A stretch of 64,000 bases of DNA from Halochromatium sp. (GTDB lineage: Bacteria > Pseudomonadota > Gammaproteobacteria > Chromatiales > Chromatiaceae), in assembly GCA_010912705.1 (NCBI GenBank), contig POWB01000003.1:159539-223538 (forward strand), in the 5' to 3' direction. Both the position numbers and the translations under genes were made by a program. The notes under the pieces are model-generated. The model did no database searches. It was not told the origin of the DNA and saw only the letters and a program-made list of their open reading frames with translations. Below are positions 1-9,178 of this stretch, one piece after another (position 1 is the first letter of the stretch; every line of letters starts with the position of its first letter).

Positions 1-586
1 CGGGGTCGTAGCAGCTACTGGTCAGCGCGTAGTCGACCCCGAGCGCGGTGCCCTTGGCAATGATCTCGGCCTTGCTGAGCTGGATCAGTGGGCTGTGGAT
101 CTTGAGCTGTTGCCGCCCTTCGACGCCGGCCGCGGTGGCCAGGTTGGCCATCCGCTCGTAGGCAGCAATGTATTCGGGGCGGCAGTCTGGGTAGCCGGAG
201 TAGTCAAGGGCGTTGACGCCGATGAAGAGGTCGCTGGCCGACAGCACCTCGGCCCAGGCCAGCGCGAAGGAGAGAAAGATGGTGTTGCGGGCGGGGACGT
301 AGGTGATCGGGATGCCTGTGCCCATCTGCTTGAGATCGCGCTGTTTGGGCACCGCGATCTCGGCGGTCAGGGCCGAGCCGCCAAAACGGCGTAGATCGAT
401 GTCGGCAATGATGTGCTCAGCCACGCCGAGTGCCTGCGCAACGCGGGTGGCGGCTTCGAGCTCGACCTGATGGCGTTGGCCGTAGCGAAATGAGAGGGCA
501 TAGAGGGCATAGCCTTCGGCCTTGGCGATGGCCAGGGCCGTCGTCGAATCGAGACCCCCACTGAGCAAGACAACTGCGCTGGTCAC
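1..586 (-). CDS. queC: 7-cyano-7-deazaguanine synthase QueC (3' end cut by window edge)
   Basis: QueC makes preQ0 from 7-carboxy-7-deazaguanine, ammonia and ATP in the queuosine pathway (cytosol). Reading the minus strand from a GTG at 586 gives about 195 residues. They begin with the PP-loop motif [12 protein letters not shown], continue with a FRYGQRH segment and an [15 protein letters not shown] segment, and end at SSCYDP, where the zinc-binding cysteine cluster of the family starts. The family is about 220-230 residues, so roughly 30 are missing beyond the left edge. The GTG start is favoured by an AGGAG about 8 bases upstream and because the SGG loop follows at the usual distance. No other start fits. 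Confidence 0.9.
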   Translation of the reverse strand, partial: MTSAVVLLSGGLDSTTALAIAKAEGYALYALSFRYGQRHQVELEAATRVAQALGVAEHIIADIDLRRFGGSALTAEIAVPKQRDLKQMGTGIPITYVPARNTIFLSFALAWAEVLSASDLFIGVNALDYSGYPDCRPEYIAAYERMANLATAAGVEGRQQLKIHSPLIQLSKAEIIAKGTALGVDYALTSSCYDP

Positions 587-771
587 GGACTGGGCTCCTA
601 GACAAGGTATGTCAACAAGGCAACGTTCACGCCACTATGATAGATCCTGGGAGGGCAGTTACGCGTTGTCGGGTGAAAATCGCTTCAGCGACGCAAAGGC
701 GCGCCGAGGTTCCTCAATCAGGATGCGGCAGCAGTCGCTGAGACGGTGTGCCGGTTCTGAGAGGCTTTAGG

Positions 772-2445
772 CTAACCTGGCATGGCGGGGTCCTTTGAGC
801 TGGATCTGCGCCCGCCGAGGGCTTCGGCGCGGGCGATGAGCGCCCGCCGGTCAGGCTTGCCTGAGCTGAGTGTGGGGAGAGACTCAAGTCGCGCAAACAT
901 CCGCGGTCGTTGATGCGAGGGTAGGTTGCTGCGGCACCAGGCTTCGAGCTGTGGCGGCTCAAGCTCGCCGACATAGAGTGCGACCAGTCGATGACCCCAG
1001 GTCGGATCAGGCACGCCAATGACGGCGATCTCAGCGATTTGATCGAGTTGGGCCAGCTCCTGCTCGATCTCGGCGGGCAGCACATTGATGCCGGCAATCA
1101 GCACCACATCATCGGCACGCCCTAGAATCTGTATGCCGCCGCCTGGCAGTCGGCAGGCGAGGTCTGAGGTCTGCAGCCAGCCGTCGTCGAGACCAGCGCC
1201 GGGCTTGCGTGTCGGATTGGCATAGCCGAGCATCAGCATTGGGCCGCGGATGCGCAGCGGCTGGGCTTGTTGTGAGGCTGGGCTCGGTGCCTGCCGTGGT
1301 GCGACGTTCGACGCATCGCTTGACGCTTGGTACTGGATTTGATCGCAGCTCGGGCAGTCGAGCTCGACGTCGTCGAGTGGCATCAGGCCCGGCTGCGGTA
1401 AGCCATCGGCGCCTATCCAGCCACCGGCGACCTGCGAGAAGGTCTCGGTCATGCCATAGCCAAGGTAGAGCGGCCAGCCCTGTTCAACGGCGCGCCGGGC
1501 CAGGTTGCTGTCGATCCCCTGTCCACCGAGAAGCACGACCCTGAGCCAGGGCGGTGGCGCTGGATTGACGCCGAGCAGGCGCTCCAACATCGCCGGGACG
1601 AGCGAGAGGTGAGTGATGCGCTCATCCCAAAGCGCCGCTTGCACCTGCTCCGCCTCGAAGCGCGCCTGCACCACCAGTTCGGCGCCCGCGAGTGCGCAGC
1701 GATAGCCGATCGCGAGTCCGCCCACATGCTGACGCGGCAACACGCAAAGCCAGTGATCGCCGCGCTTGAGATCGAGTCGTGCATTGACCGCCTGGCAGGA
1801 GGCGATGATCGCCGCCGCGCTCAACATCACGAGCTTGGGCTCCGCGCTGCTGCCGCTGGTCTCGACCAAGAGCGCTGGCGCTAATGAGAGGTCGGGCATC
1901 ACCGCAGTCTGGTGCAGAGTCGGTCCCGCTGGCATCGGTGTTGGCGTCAGCGTCGGATGTGAATGTGCCGCCGCAGTTGTAGAAGTGGTTGCAGGCACAG
2001 AAGGAAATTTAGGTGAATGCAGGGGGGCAGGTGCAGACGCATGCGCTGATCCACTGCGGATCAGCGCGCCCGCTGGCCGGATATTTGCACTCGTATCCGC
2101 GGGCTGCCACCACCATTCAGCACCGGTCGCGCGGATCAGCGATTCGCGTCGCGAGCGGGGCAGATCGGCGCGAACGGGCAGCATGGCTACGCCAAGTCGA
2201 GCCAGCGCCCATTGCATCAGGACTGAATCCAGCACCGGTGTTATTGGACAGAGCACCAGCTCGCCAGCCTCGACGCCGGCGCCAATCAACACCGCCACAC
2301 TTTGCTCGACGAGCGCCGCCAACTGGGCGTAGGAGTAATGGTAGGAGGAACGCTGGTCGCCAATCCGAAGCGCACCGGCATCGCCCAGCGCTCGCCGGCG
2401 TTCAATCAGCCTGCTCAGGTCGTCACCTTGGGGCCTATCCATCAA
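772..2445 (-). CDS. menE: AMP-binding ligase, probable o-succinylbenzoate-CoA ligase (MenE-like)
   Basis: This is an adenylate-forming acyl-CoA ligase of 557 residues. The AMP-binding P-loop reads LVETSGSSAEPKLVMLS, followed by a GYGMTETFSQVAGGW motif, an acceptor motif near TSDLACRLPGGGIQILGRADD and a C-terminal catalytic lysine in SSGKPDRRAL. The short length, the LPRQHVGGLAIGYRC segment and the GYGMTET form resemble MenE, which activates o-succinylbenzoate for menaquinone, a quinone of purple sulfur bacteria. Two low-complexity inserts (after about residue 115 and near residue 365) are unusual. The rest of the men pathway is not in the window, so another small acyl-CoA ligase is possible. 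The gene is divergent from bchI. Confidence 0.72.
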   Translation of the reverse strand: MMDRPQGDDLSRLIERRRALGDAGALRIGDQRSSYHYSYAQLAALVEQSVAVLIGAGVEAGELVLCPITPVLDSVLMQWALARLGVAMLPVRADLPRSRRESLIRATGAEWWWQPADTSANIRPAGALIRSGSAHASAPAPLHSPKFPSVPATTSTTAAAHSHPTLTPTPMPAGPTLHQTAVMPDLSLAPALLVETSGSSAEPKLVMLSAAAIIASCQAVNARLDLKRGDHWLCVLPRQHVGGLAIGYRCALAGAELVVQARFEAEQVQAALWDERITHLSLVPAMLERLLGVNPAPPPWLRVVLLGGQGIDSNLARRAVEQGWPLYLGYGMTETFSQVAGGWIGADGLPQPGLMPLDDVELDCPSCDQIQYQASSDASNVAPRQAPSPASQQAQPLRIRGPMLMLGYANPTRKPGAGLDDGWLQTSDLACRLPGGGIQILGRADDVVLIAGINVLPAEIEQELAQLDQIAEIAVIGVPDPTWGHRLVALYVGELEPPQLEAWCRSNLPSHQRPRMFARLESLPTLSSGKPDRRALIARAEALGGRRSSSKDPAMPG

Positions 2446-2733
2446 CGATGCCCTGCCTTGAGGAGCGCCCTTGAGCGAGCGCCGAGAAGTGGGCAGCGGG
2501 CAGCTGCTTGGTTGAGTGGGTAACTGCTCTCATCCAGGTTGAAATGGGTCATGGCTGTGCGAGGTCTTCAGAGAGGAAACAGGCGGCTGCGCTGAGCCAG
2601 CGCAAGCAAATGGATAGTTGACCTTGACCGAAAAGAACTCGCAACGCTAGGGTCTTGCGGCAGTCGCGCGCGCTGCGATTCTAGCCTCCTGCAAGGGCCA
2701 CCGATAAGGCCCGCCGACAAGGTTCACACGACT

Positions 2734-3765
2734 ATGCCGCTTGCCTTTCCCTTTTCTGCCATTGTTGCCCAAGAAGAGATGAAGCTCGCGATCCTGATCG
2801 CAGCAACCGATCAGAGCATCGGCGGTGTGCTCGCGTTTGGCGATCGCGGCACCGGCAAGTCGACGGCGATTCGCGCCCTGGCCGCGCTGCTGCCGTCGAT
2901 GCGGGTGGTCGATCGCTGCACCTACAACTGTGATCCGGATGCCCCGGAATCAGGTCTCTGCGAACAGTGCCAAGAGCGCAAGGCCAACGGCAAGCTCAAG
3001 GTGCGCAAGGCGCAGGTGCCGGTGGTCGATCTGCCGCTGGGGGCGACCGAAGATCGCGTCATCGGTGCGCTGGATCTGGAGAAGGCGTTAACGCACGGCG
3101 AGAAGGCGTTCGAGCCGGGCTTGCTGGCGCGTGCGCACCGTGGCTTCCTCTATATCGACGAGGTCAACCTGCTCGAGGACCATCTGGTCGATTCGCTGCT
3201 CGATGTCGCCGCCAGTGGCGAGAATGTGGTCGAGCGCGAGGGCCTGAGCGTGCGCCATCCGGCCAAGTTCGTCCTAGTCGGCAGCGGTAACCCGGAGGAG
3301 GGTGAGCTGCGCCCGCAGCTGCTCGATCGTTTCGGCCTCTCGGTCGAGATCAGCACCCCGCAGGATCTGAAATCGCGCGTCCAGGTGGTCAGGCTGCGCG
3401 ATGAGTTCGAGCGCGATCCGCCGGCCTTCATCGAGAAGTACAAGCGCAAGGATGGCAAGGTGCGGCGCCAGATCATGAATGCCAAAGAGCGTCTGCCGAA
3501 TGTCGAGGTGCCGGATGCTGCGCTCGAGCGCGCCTCGGAGCTCTGCATGAAGCTCGGCACCGATGGCCTGCGCGGCGAGCTGACGCTGATTCGCGCGGCA
3601 CGCGCCTTCGCCGCACTCGAGGGCGACGACCTCGTCACCGACGAGCATCTGAAGCGGGTCGCCCCTCCTGCCTTGCGCCATCGGCTGCGCCGCAACGTGC
3701 TCGACGACGCCGGCTCGACCACCCGTGTTGAGCGCGCGATTGAGGAATTGTTTGGGGAGGAATGA
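2734..3765 (+). CDS. bchI: Magnesium chelatase ATPase subunit I
   Basis: BchI is the AAA+ motor subunit of magnesium chelatase. With BchD it drives BchH to insert Mg2+ into protoporphyrin IX, the first committed step of bacteriochlorophyll synthesis. The 343 residues show Walker A GDRGTGKS (about 36-43), the Cys-containing insert with CTYNCDPD and CEQCQ, Walker B GFLYIDEVNLL (about 138-148), a GSGNPEEGELRPQLLDRFG sensor/arginine-finger region and an RRNVLDD C-terminal motif. Length is typical. The start ATG has only a weak AAGG upstream. bchD and bchO follow in the same order as in Rhodobacter, without crtA in front. Confidence 0.97.
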   Translation: MPLAFPFSAIVAQEEMKLAILIAATDQSIGGVLAFGDRGTGKSTAIRALAALLPSMRVVDRCTYNCDPDAPESGLCEQCQERKANGKLKVRKAQVPVVDLPLGATEDRVIGALDLEKALTHGEKAFEPGLLARAHRGFLYIDEVNLLEDHLVDSLLDVAASGENVVEREGLSVRHPAKFVLVGSGNPEEGELRPQLLDRFGLSVEISTPQDLKSRVQVVRLRDEFERDPPAFIEKYKRKDGKVRRQIMNAKERLPNVEVPDAALERASELCMKLGTDGLRGELTLIRAARAFAALEGDDLVTDEHLKRVAPPALRHRLRRNVLDDAGSTTRVERAIEELFGEE

Positions 3766-3907
3766 GCAGTTGATAGGATGATCGCAATCGAGGCCTCTCT
3801 TCAGACCTACAAGCCATGATGTTACTGCGCCGTACAGAACAGTTGACTCATCTGCAAGCCTGCGGTGCTCTCAAGCACGCTAGCCTTGGCTCAGCGCGTT
3901 CAGTGCA

Positions 3908-5704
3908 ATGAGCGACGCGCATCCGACGGCACTGCCCGATCACAGCGCACGCTGGGACGATGCCTGCCTCGCCGCGGCGCTATTCGCGGTCGATCCGGTA
4001 GGCAGCGGCGGGATTGCGGTGCGTGCACTGCCAGGGCCCGTGCGTGAGATCTGGTCGGAGCTGTTGCGTGAGCTGCTGCCGCCAGCGGTGCCCTTCCGCC
4101 GTATTCCGCTCCATGTCGCTGATGGTCGTCTGCTCGGCGGACTCGATCTCGCCGCGACCCTGCACGCCGGGCGGCCAGTGGCTGAGCGTGGGCTGCTGGC
4201 CGAGGCCGATGGCGGTGTGGTGCAGTTGGCGATGGCCGAGCGGGTCAGCCGCTCGACCGCTGCCTACCTGAGCGCGGCATTGGATAACGGCGAGATTCAG
4301 GTCGAGCGCGATGGCATCACCGCTCGCACCCCGGCACGGATCGGCGTCGTTGCGCTGGATGAGGGCGCCAACGAAGAAGAGCAGGTCCCGCATACGCTGT
4401 TGGATCGCTTCGCCTTCCTGCTCGATTTGAGTGACATCCGCTACCGCGAGGCGATGGTGGCGGACTACGATGCATCCCAGGTCGAGTCGGCGCGCCAAGG
4501 GTTGCCTGGGGTTGAGGTCGATGACGAGGCCATCGAGATGCTCTGCGGCACCGCGCTGGCCCTGGGTGTCGATTCGCTACGCTCCTCGCTTGCCGCCTTC
4601 CGGGTGGCGCGCGCCTCGGCGGCGCTCGCCGGGCGCGACCGGGTCGAATCTGCCGATGTGAGCGCTGCTGCTCGGCTGGTGCTGGCGCCGCGTGCGACGC
4701 GTATCCCGATGCCGGAGCAACCGGATGAGGAGCAGCAGGCCGAGGAGCCGCCGCCACCGCCAGAAGACAATCAGGACGAGCAGCAGGATCAAGACCAGAC
4801 GCCACAGCAGGAATTGGACAAGCCACTCGAGGAGCAGATCCTAGAGGCCGCGCAAGCGGCGATCCCGCCCAACCTGCTGGCGATGCTGCAGATGGGGGCG
4901 ATGCGCCAACGCTCGAAGTCGAGCGGCAAGTCCGGCGCCATCCAGAGTGGCTCGCTGCGCGGGCGCCCGGCCGGAACCCGTCGTGGCGAGCCCGGTGCCG
5001 GTGCACGCCTTAACGTCATCGATACGCTGCGCGTTGCGGCACCCTGGCAGCGGCTGCGGCGTCAGGAGCGGGCCGAGAAGGGTGGGGAATCCGAGGTGCT
5101 GGTCGAGGTCCGGCGCGATGATTTTCGTATCACCCGCTATCGCCAGCGCTCAGAGACGACCACCATCTTTGTCGTGGATGCCTCCGGCTCAGCGGCGCTG
5201 CATCGGCTCGCCGAGGCCAAGGGTGCGGTCGAGCTGCTGCTGGCCGATTGCTATGTGCGTCGCGACCGAGTCGCCATGATCGCCTTCCGCGGCCCAAGCG
5301 CTGAGATCCTGCTGCCGCCGACGCGCTCGCTGGTACGGGCCAAGCGCGGACTGGCCAGCCTGCCTGGTGGCGGCGGAACCCCACTGGCAGCGGGTATCGA
5401 TGCCGCGCTCGCACTCGCCGACGGGGTGACTCGGCGTGGTGGCACTGCCGTCGTGATCCTGCTCACTGATGGCCGTGCGAACGTGAATCGTGATGGCATC
5501 GGTGGCCGCGCGCAGGCGGCTGAGGATGCGCTAGCCTCGGCGCGCGCCTTCCGCGTCGCCGAGCTGAAGGCGTTGGTGGTGGATATGTCACCAAGACCGC
5601 GACCGGATGCCGAGAATCTGGCACGCGAGATGGGCGCTGTCTATCTGCCGCTGCCGCATGCCGATGCCCGAGCGCTCTCCGGCGCGGTGCAGGCGGTCAG
5701 TTGA
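3908..5704 (+). CDS. bchD: Magnesium chelatase subunit D
   Basis: BchD is the platform subunit that links the BchI ring to BchH. The 598-residue protein has an N-terminal AAA-like region that has lost a proper Walker A (family trait). An acidic and proline/glutamine-rich linker follows (about residues 275-310, EEPPPPPEDNQDEQQDQDQ). The C-terminal von Willebrand A domain carries the MIDAS motif DASGSAA near residue 423 and LLTDGRANV further on. It starts 142 bases after bchI, in the same direction, and bchO follows within about 30 bases, which suggests an operon. The 142-base gap shows no other gene. Confidence 0.96.
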   Translation: MSDAHPTALPDHSARWDDACLAAALFAVDPVGSGGIAVRALPGPVREIWSELLRELLPPAVPFRRIPLHVADGRLLGGLDLAATLHAGRPVAERGLLAEADGGVVQLAMAERVSRSTAAYLSAALDNGEIQVERDGITARTPARIGVVALDEGANEEEQVPHTLLDRFAFLLDLSDIRYREAMVADYDASQVESARQGLPGVEVDDEAIEMLCGTALALGVDSLRSSLAAFRVARASAALAGRDRVESADVSAAARLVLAPRATRIPMPEQPDEEQQAEEPPPPPEDNQDEQQDQDQTPQQELDKPLEEQILEAAQAAIPPNLLAMLQMGAMRQRSKSSGKSGAIQSGSLRGRPAGTRRGEPGAGARLNVIDTLRVAAPWQRLRRQERAEKGGESEVLVEVRRDDFRITRYRQRSETTTIFVVDASGSAALHRLAEAKGAVELLLADCYVRRDRVAMIAFRGPSAEILLPPTRSLVRAKRGLASLPGGGGTPLAAGIDAALALADGVTRRGGTAVVILLTDGRANVNRDGIGGRAQAAEDALASARAFRVAELKALVVDMSPRPRPDAENLAREMGAVYLPLPHADARALSGAVQAVS

Positions 5705-5736
5705 GTGATCGTTGCAGCTGATTGTCAGACTTGTCC

Positions 5737-6645
5737 ATGACTTCCACATCGGTCATGAATGACAAGCCGGTCTGGGAACACGACGGGCGGGCTTGGCCAA
5801 ATCGTGAGCACAGTCGCTTCGTCGAGGCCGGCGGGCTGCGCTGGCATATCCAGGAGGCTGGCAGCGGGCCGCCTCTGCTGCTGATCCATGGTACGGGTGC
5901 GGCCTCGCACTCTTGGGGCGGGCTGTTGCCGCTGCTTGCCGAGCATTTCCATGTCCTCGCGCTAGACCTTCCCGGACATGGCTTTACCGCTGCACCGGCA
6001 CCGTCACAGCTCTCGCTACCAGGTATGGCTGCGGCCGTTGGCGCCCTGACCCAGACCCTGGACTTTGAGCCTGAGATCGTTGTTGGCCATTCTGCGGGTG
6101 CCGCTATTCTGGCTCGGATGTGTCTTGACGGTAGCATCCAGCCACGGCTATTAATCAGTCTGAGCGGGGCGCTGCTACCGTTGCGGGGATTTGCCGGGCG
6201 CTGGTTCTCGCCCGCCGCCAAGCTGTTTGCCCGTAGCTCAGTGGTCCCACGCTTCTTCGCCCGCGGCGCGCGCAAAGATCCGCGCAGTATCAAGCGTATG
6301 GCCGATGGTACCGGCTCACGTCTGACCCCGGAAGGGATCGCACTCTATCGGCTGCTGATCTCCTACCCAGGGCATCTCGCCGCGGCGCTCAATATGATGG
6401 CCAATTGGGATCTCGAGCCGCTGTTGCGCGAGCTGCCGCAGCTCAAGCCGGAGCTGGTCCTGGTGGGGTTTGCCGAGGATCGCACCGTACCACCGAAGGA
6501 GGCCGAGCGTGCCAAGTGTCTGTTGCCACGAGCACGCTTGCGGCTGATGCCGGGGCTTGGGCACCTGGGGCATGAAGAGCGACCGCAGCAGGTGCTGGAG
6601 CTGCTGCTGCGGGAGACGGCTATCGCCGAGCGCCCTGATTCATAA
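5737..6645 (+). CDS. bchO: Alpha/beta hydrolase BchO
   Basis: BchO is an alpha/beta hydrolase found in bacteriochlorophyll gene clusters; its exact substrate is not established. The sequence shows the oxyanion motif HGTGAASHSWGG, the DLPGHGFT strand-loop, the nucleophile elbow GHSAGAA and a C-terminal histidine in GLGHLGHEERP. About 300 residues is normal. Position directly after bchI-bchD matches the crtA-bchI-bchD-bchO order of Rhodobacter. The start is uncertain: an in-frame TTG at 5722 is closer to bchD, and neither it nor this ATG has a strong ribosome binding site. Confidence 0.9.
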   Translation: MTSTSVMNDKPVWEHDGRAWPNREHSRFVEAGGLRWHIQEAGSGPPLLLIHGTGAASHSWGGLLPLLAEHFHVLALDLPGHGFTAAPAPSQLSLPGMAAAVGALTQTLDFEPEIVVGHSAGAAILARMCLDGSIQPRLLISLSGALLPLRGFAGRWFSPAAKLFARSSVVPRFFARGARKDPRSIKRMADGTGSRLTPEGIALYRLLISYPGHLAAALNMMANWDLEPLLRELPQLKPELVLVGFAEDRTVPPKEAERAKCLLPRARLRLMPGLGHLGHEERPQQVLELLLRETAIAERPDS

Positions 6646-6669
6646 GAACAGGGCTGCATCGCCCAGCAG

Positions 6670-7086
6670 CTAGCCCTTCTTGAGCAGATCCCCCAGCCCC
6701 GCAAAGGGGTTATGGGTGCTCGGAGCGGCGGTGCGTCCGCCGGTGACACTGGTATCGCGACCGGCTGCCACCGCGGCAATATGCTCCTCGTACTTCTGAT
6801 GCTCGTTGTCGTGGCAGTAGAGGCAGAGCAGCTCCCAGTTGCTGCCATCGGGTGGGTTGTTGTCGTGGTCCATGTCCTTGTGATGCACGGTCAGCTCGCG
6901 CAGATTGCTGCGGTCGAACTCGCGCGCGCAGCGTCCGCAGACCCAGGGATAGAGCTTCAGCGCCTGCTCGCGATAGCCGGCGGCGCGATCGTCCATCGCG
7001 CGGCGGGCGTCGGCGACGACGCGATCGAGCTTGTTGCTGTCGATGGTTTGGCCAGTGCGGCCATGGCGTGGTGTGTCTTTAGGCAT
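6670..7086 (-). CDS. YajD-like HNH nuclease family protein
   Basis: This small HNH-fold protein has 138 residues. A CGRCAREF zinc knuckle is followed by LTVHHKDMDHDNNPPDGSNWELLCLYCHDNEH, which supplies the HH, N and paired CxxC residues of the HNH/zinc fold. This is the layout of E. coli YajD, whose function is not known. The tail from about residue 108 is polar and probably disordered. The gene converges on bchO with only 24 bases between the stops and is followed upstream by the GspE-type ATPase on the same strand. Confidence 0.85.
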   Translation of the reverse strand: MPKDTPRHGRTGQTIDSNKLDRVVADARRAMDDRAAGYREQALKLYPWVCGRCAREFDRSNLRELTVHHKDMDHDNNPPDGSNWELLCLYCHDNEHQKYEEHIAAVAAGRDTSVTGGRTAAPSTHNPFAGLGDLLKKG

Positions 7087-7176
7087 CTCGGGGTCCGCTC
7101 GGTTGCGGCAGTTGGCACGTCGATCGGGAATATGGTACCGCCTCGTTATTCAGCGCGCAGCACTGCAAGCGCCCCA

Positions 7177-8976
7177 TCAGTCATGACGGATCGGCGCTAC
7201 CTTGAAGACCTCATCGAGGCTGGTCAAGCCTTGAGCAACCTTGAGGGCGCCACTGATGCGCAATGGGCGCAGCCCCTTCTGATAGGCGAGACGGCGCAAG
7301 GCCGATTCGTCGTATTCCGCGGTGATCAGCTGTTTCGTTGCAGCCTCGAGGGTCAGGATCTCGTACAGGCCCAGGCGGCCTTGATAGCCGGTGTTGCGGC
7401 ATTCCAGGCAGCCCTTGGGGGCGGCGATCCGCGCCGGGATCTTGAGCCTCCAGGGCTTGGTCAGGGCTTCCCAGACACTGACGTCAGGCTCGATGGCTTG
7501 CTTGCAGTGGGGGCAGAGTCGTCGCACCAATCGCTGGGCGACGACGCCGAGCAGAGTGGCCTGCAGCAGGTAGTGGGGCACGCCGATGTCGAGCAGGCGC
7601 GTGAGCGCAGCCGGGGCGTCGTTAGTGTGCAGGGTCGACAGCACCAGGTGACCGGTCAGGGATGCCTGCACGGCCATCTCGGCGGTCTGCAGGTCGCGGA
7701 TCTCGCCCACCATGACGATGTCTGGATCTTGGCGCATCAGCGTGCGGATGCCACTCGCGAAGTCGAGCCCGATGTTGTGCTGCACCTGCATCTGATTGAA
7801 CGCCGGCTCGACCATCTCGATCGGGTCCTCGACAGTGCAGACGTTGACCTCGGGCGTCGCTAGGGTTCGCAGCGTTGAGTACAGCGTCGTCGTCTTGCCG
7901 GAGCCGGTCGGTCCGGTGATCAGGATGATGCCGTTGGGCTTGGCCACCATGGCCTTCCAGCGCCGCGCATCGTCCTCGGTGAAGCCGAGCGCGTCGAAGC
8001 CCTTGGTCAGCACCTCTGGATTGAAGATGCGGATGACCAGCTTCTCGCCGAAGGCGGTCGGCATGGTCGACAGGCGCATCTCCAGCTCATGGCCGTCCTC
8101 GGCGCGCGTCTTGATTCGACCATCCTGGGGCCGGCGCTTTTCGGCCACGTCCATGCGCGCCAGGATCTTGATGCGGCTGGTGACCGCGGTCATGACCATG
8201 GGTGGTACCTGATAGACCGCATGCAGGATGCCGTCGATGCGGAAGCGGACGTTACCGGTCTCGCGTCGCGGTTCCAGGTGGATGTCGCTGGCGCGCTGGT
8301 CGCAGGCGTACTGCAGCAGCCAGTCGACGATGTGGACGATGTGACTGTCGTTGGCGTCGAGCACGCTGGACTTGCCGAGCTCGACTAAGGCCTCGACGTT
8401 GTTGAAAACGAGCCTCTGACCAGCACCACCTTCCGCGGTCGCCCCTTTGATCGAGCTAGAGACGCCGAAGAATTCATTCCGGTAACGCTCGATGTCACGT
8501 GGGTTGGCGACGACACGGACGATCTCACGCTTGAAGATGTGCCGGATCTGGTCGATCCAGCTGTTCAGGTAGGGCTCGGAGGTAGCGAAGACGGCCCGCT
8601 CGGCGGTGACCAGGACCGGCAGGATGCCATTCCAGGCCGCATAAGATGCGGTGATCAGATCGCCGACATTTGGTGCATCGATCTTTAGCGGGTCGATGCG
8701 CAGATAGTCGAGTCCAGACTGCTGCGCGAGCCAATAGGTCAGCTGCTCGAGCGTCACCAGCTGCTTCGGCGATTGAGCATCGGGAACCTTGGCATCGGCG
8801 ATGATCTCCAGCGCATGACGCTGTGCCCGATCCTTCCGCGGCAGGGAATCGAGCACCTGCTGGGCCGACGCGGAGGTCAGGATGCCATCGCGGACCAGAT
8901 CCTCCAGGACTTCGTCGACCGACAGGCGGTGATCGGCGCTGACAGGATCAGGATGCAAGGATGGCGGATGGGGCAT
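7177..8976 (-). CDS. GspE/PilB-family secretion ATPase
   Basis: This cytoplasmic hexameric ATPase powers type II secretion or type IV pilus assembly. The 599 residues carry an N-terminal GspE-type domain, Walker A GPTGSGKTTT, Asp box VCTVEDPIE, Walker B DPDIVMVGEIRD, the His box GHLVLSTLHTNDA and the zinc-binding pair CPHC / CLEC near residues 497-525. No pilin, inner-membrane platform or secretin gene is next to it, so the machine it serves cannot be told. It could be a PilB, GspE or an orphan ATPase. Start ATG at 8976 is followed by a Pro/His-rich leader. Confidence 0.9.
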   Translation of the reverse strand: MPHPPSLHPDPVSADHRLSVDEVLEDLVRDGILTSASAQQVLDSLPRKDRAQRHALEIIADAKVPDAQSPKQLVTLEQLTYWLAQQSGLDYLRIDPLKIDAPNVGDLITASYAAWNGILPVLVTAERAVFATSEPYLNSWIDQIRHIFKREIVRVVANPRDIERYRNEFFGVSSSIKGATAEGGAGQRLVFNNVEALVELGKSSVLDANDSHIVHIVDWLLQYACDQRASDIHLEPRRETGNVRFRIDGILHAVYQVPPMVMTAVTSRIKILARMDVAEKRRPQDGRIKTRAEDGHELEMRLSTMPTAFGEKLVIRIFNPEVLTKGFDALGFTEDDARRWKAMVAKPNGIILITGPTGSGKTTTLYSTLRTLATPEVNVCTVEDPIEMVEPAFNQMQVQHNIGLDFASGIRTLMRQDPDIVMVGEIRDLQTAEMAVQASLTGHLVLSTLHTNDAPAALTRLLDIGVPHYLLQATLLGVVAQRLVRRLCPHCKQAIEPDVSVWEALTKPWRLKIPARIAAPKGCLECRNTGYQGRLGLYEILTLEAATKQLITAEYDESALRRLAYQKGLRPLRISGALKVAQGLTSLDEVFKVAPIRHD

Positions 8977-9178
8977 GAGCGTTCTACAGGAACCCTAAGG
9001 ATAACTTGCGTCATTGTGGGAGATCAGGAGCTTGCGGACAACGGCATCGAGCTTATGACCAAGCAACGGTTGGTGCTCAAGGATTGCGACAGCTGTTGTG
9101 ACGATTGTTGTGACGATTGACCGGGGGGGTACCGCTGAGCAAGCCAGATAACAGGGAAGACAGGCCTTGTTCTCGGGT

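Noticed and set aside
2446..2733. PpsR-type (TGT-N12-ACA) operator in front of bchI
   Set aside because: No pair of half-sites with the right spacing was seen.
2734..5704. Cobalt chelatase or other AAA-vWA pair instead of BchI-BchD
   Set aside because: The BchI cysteine insert, BchD linker and the following bchO fit magnesium chelatase of phototrophs.
6712..7863. Plus-strand open frame of 383 codons opposite the HNH and GspE-type genes
   Set aside because: It is antisense to two clear genes and its composition mirrors their codons; no recognisable domain.
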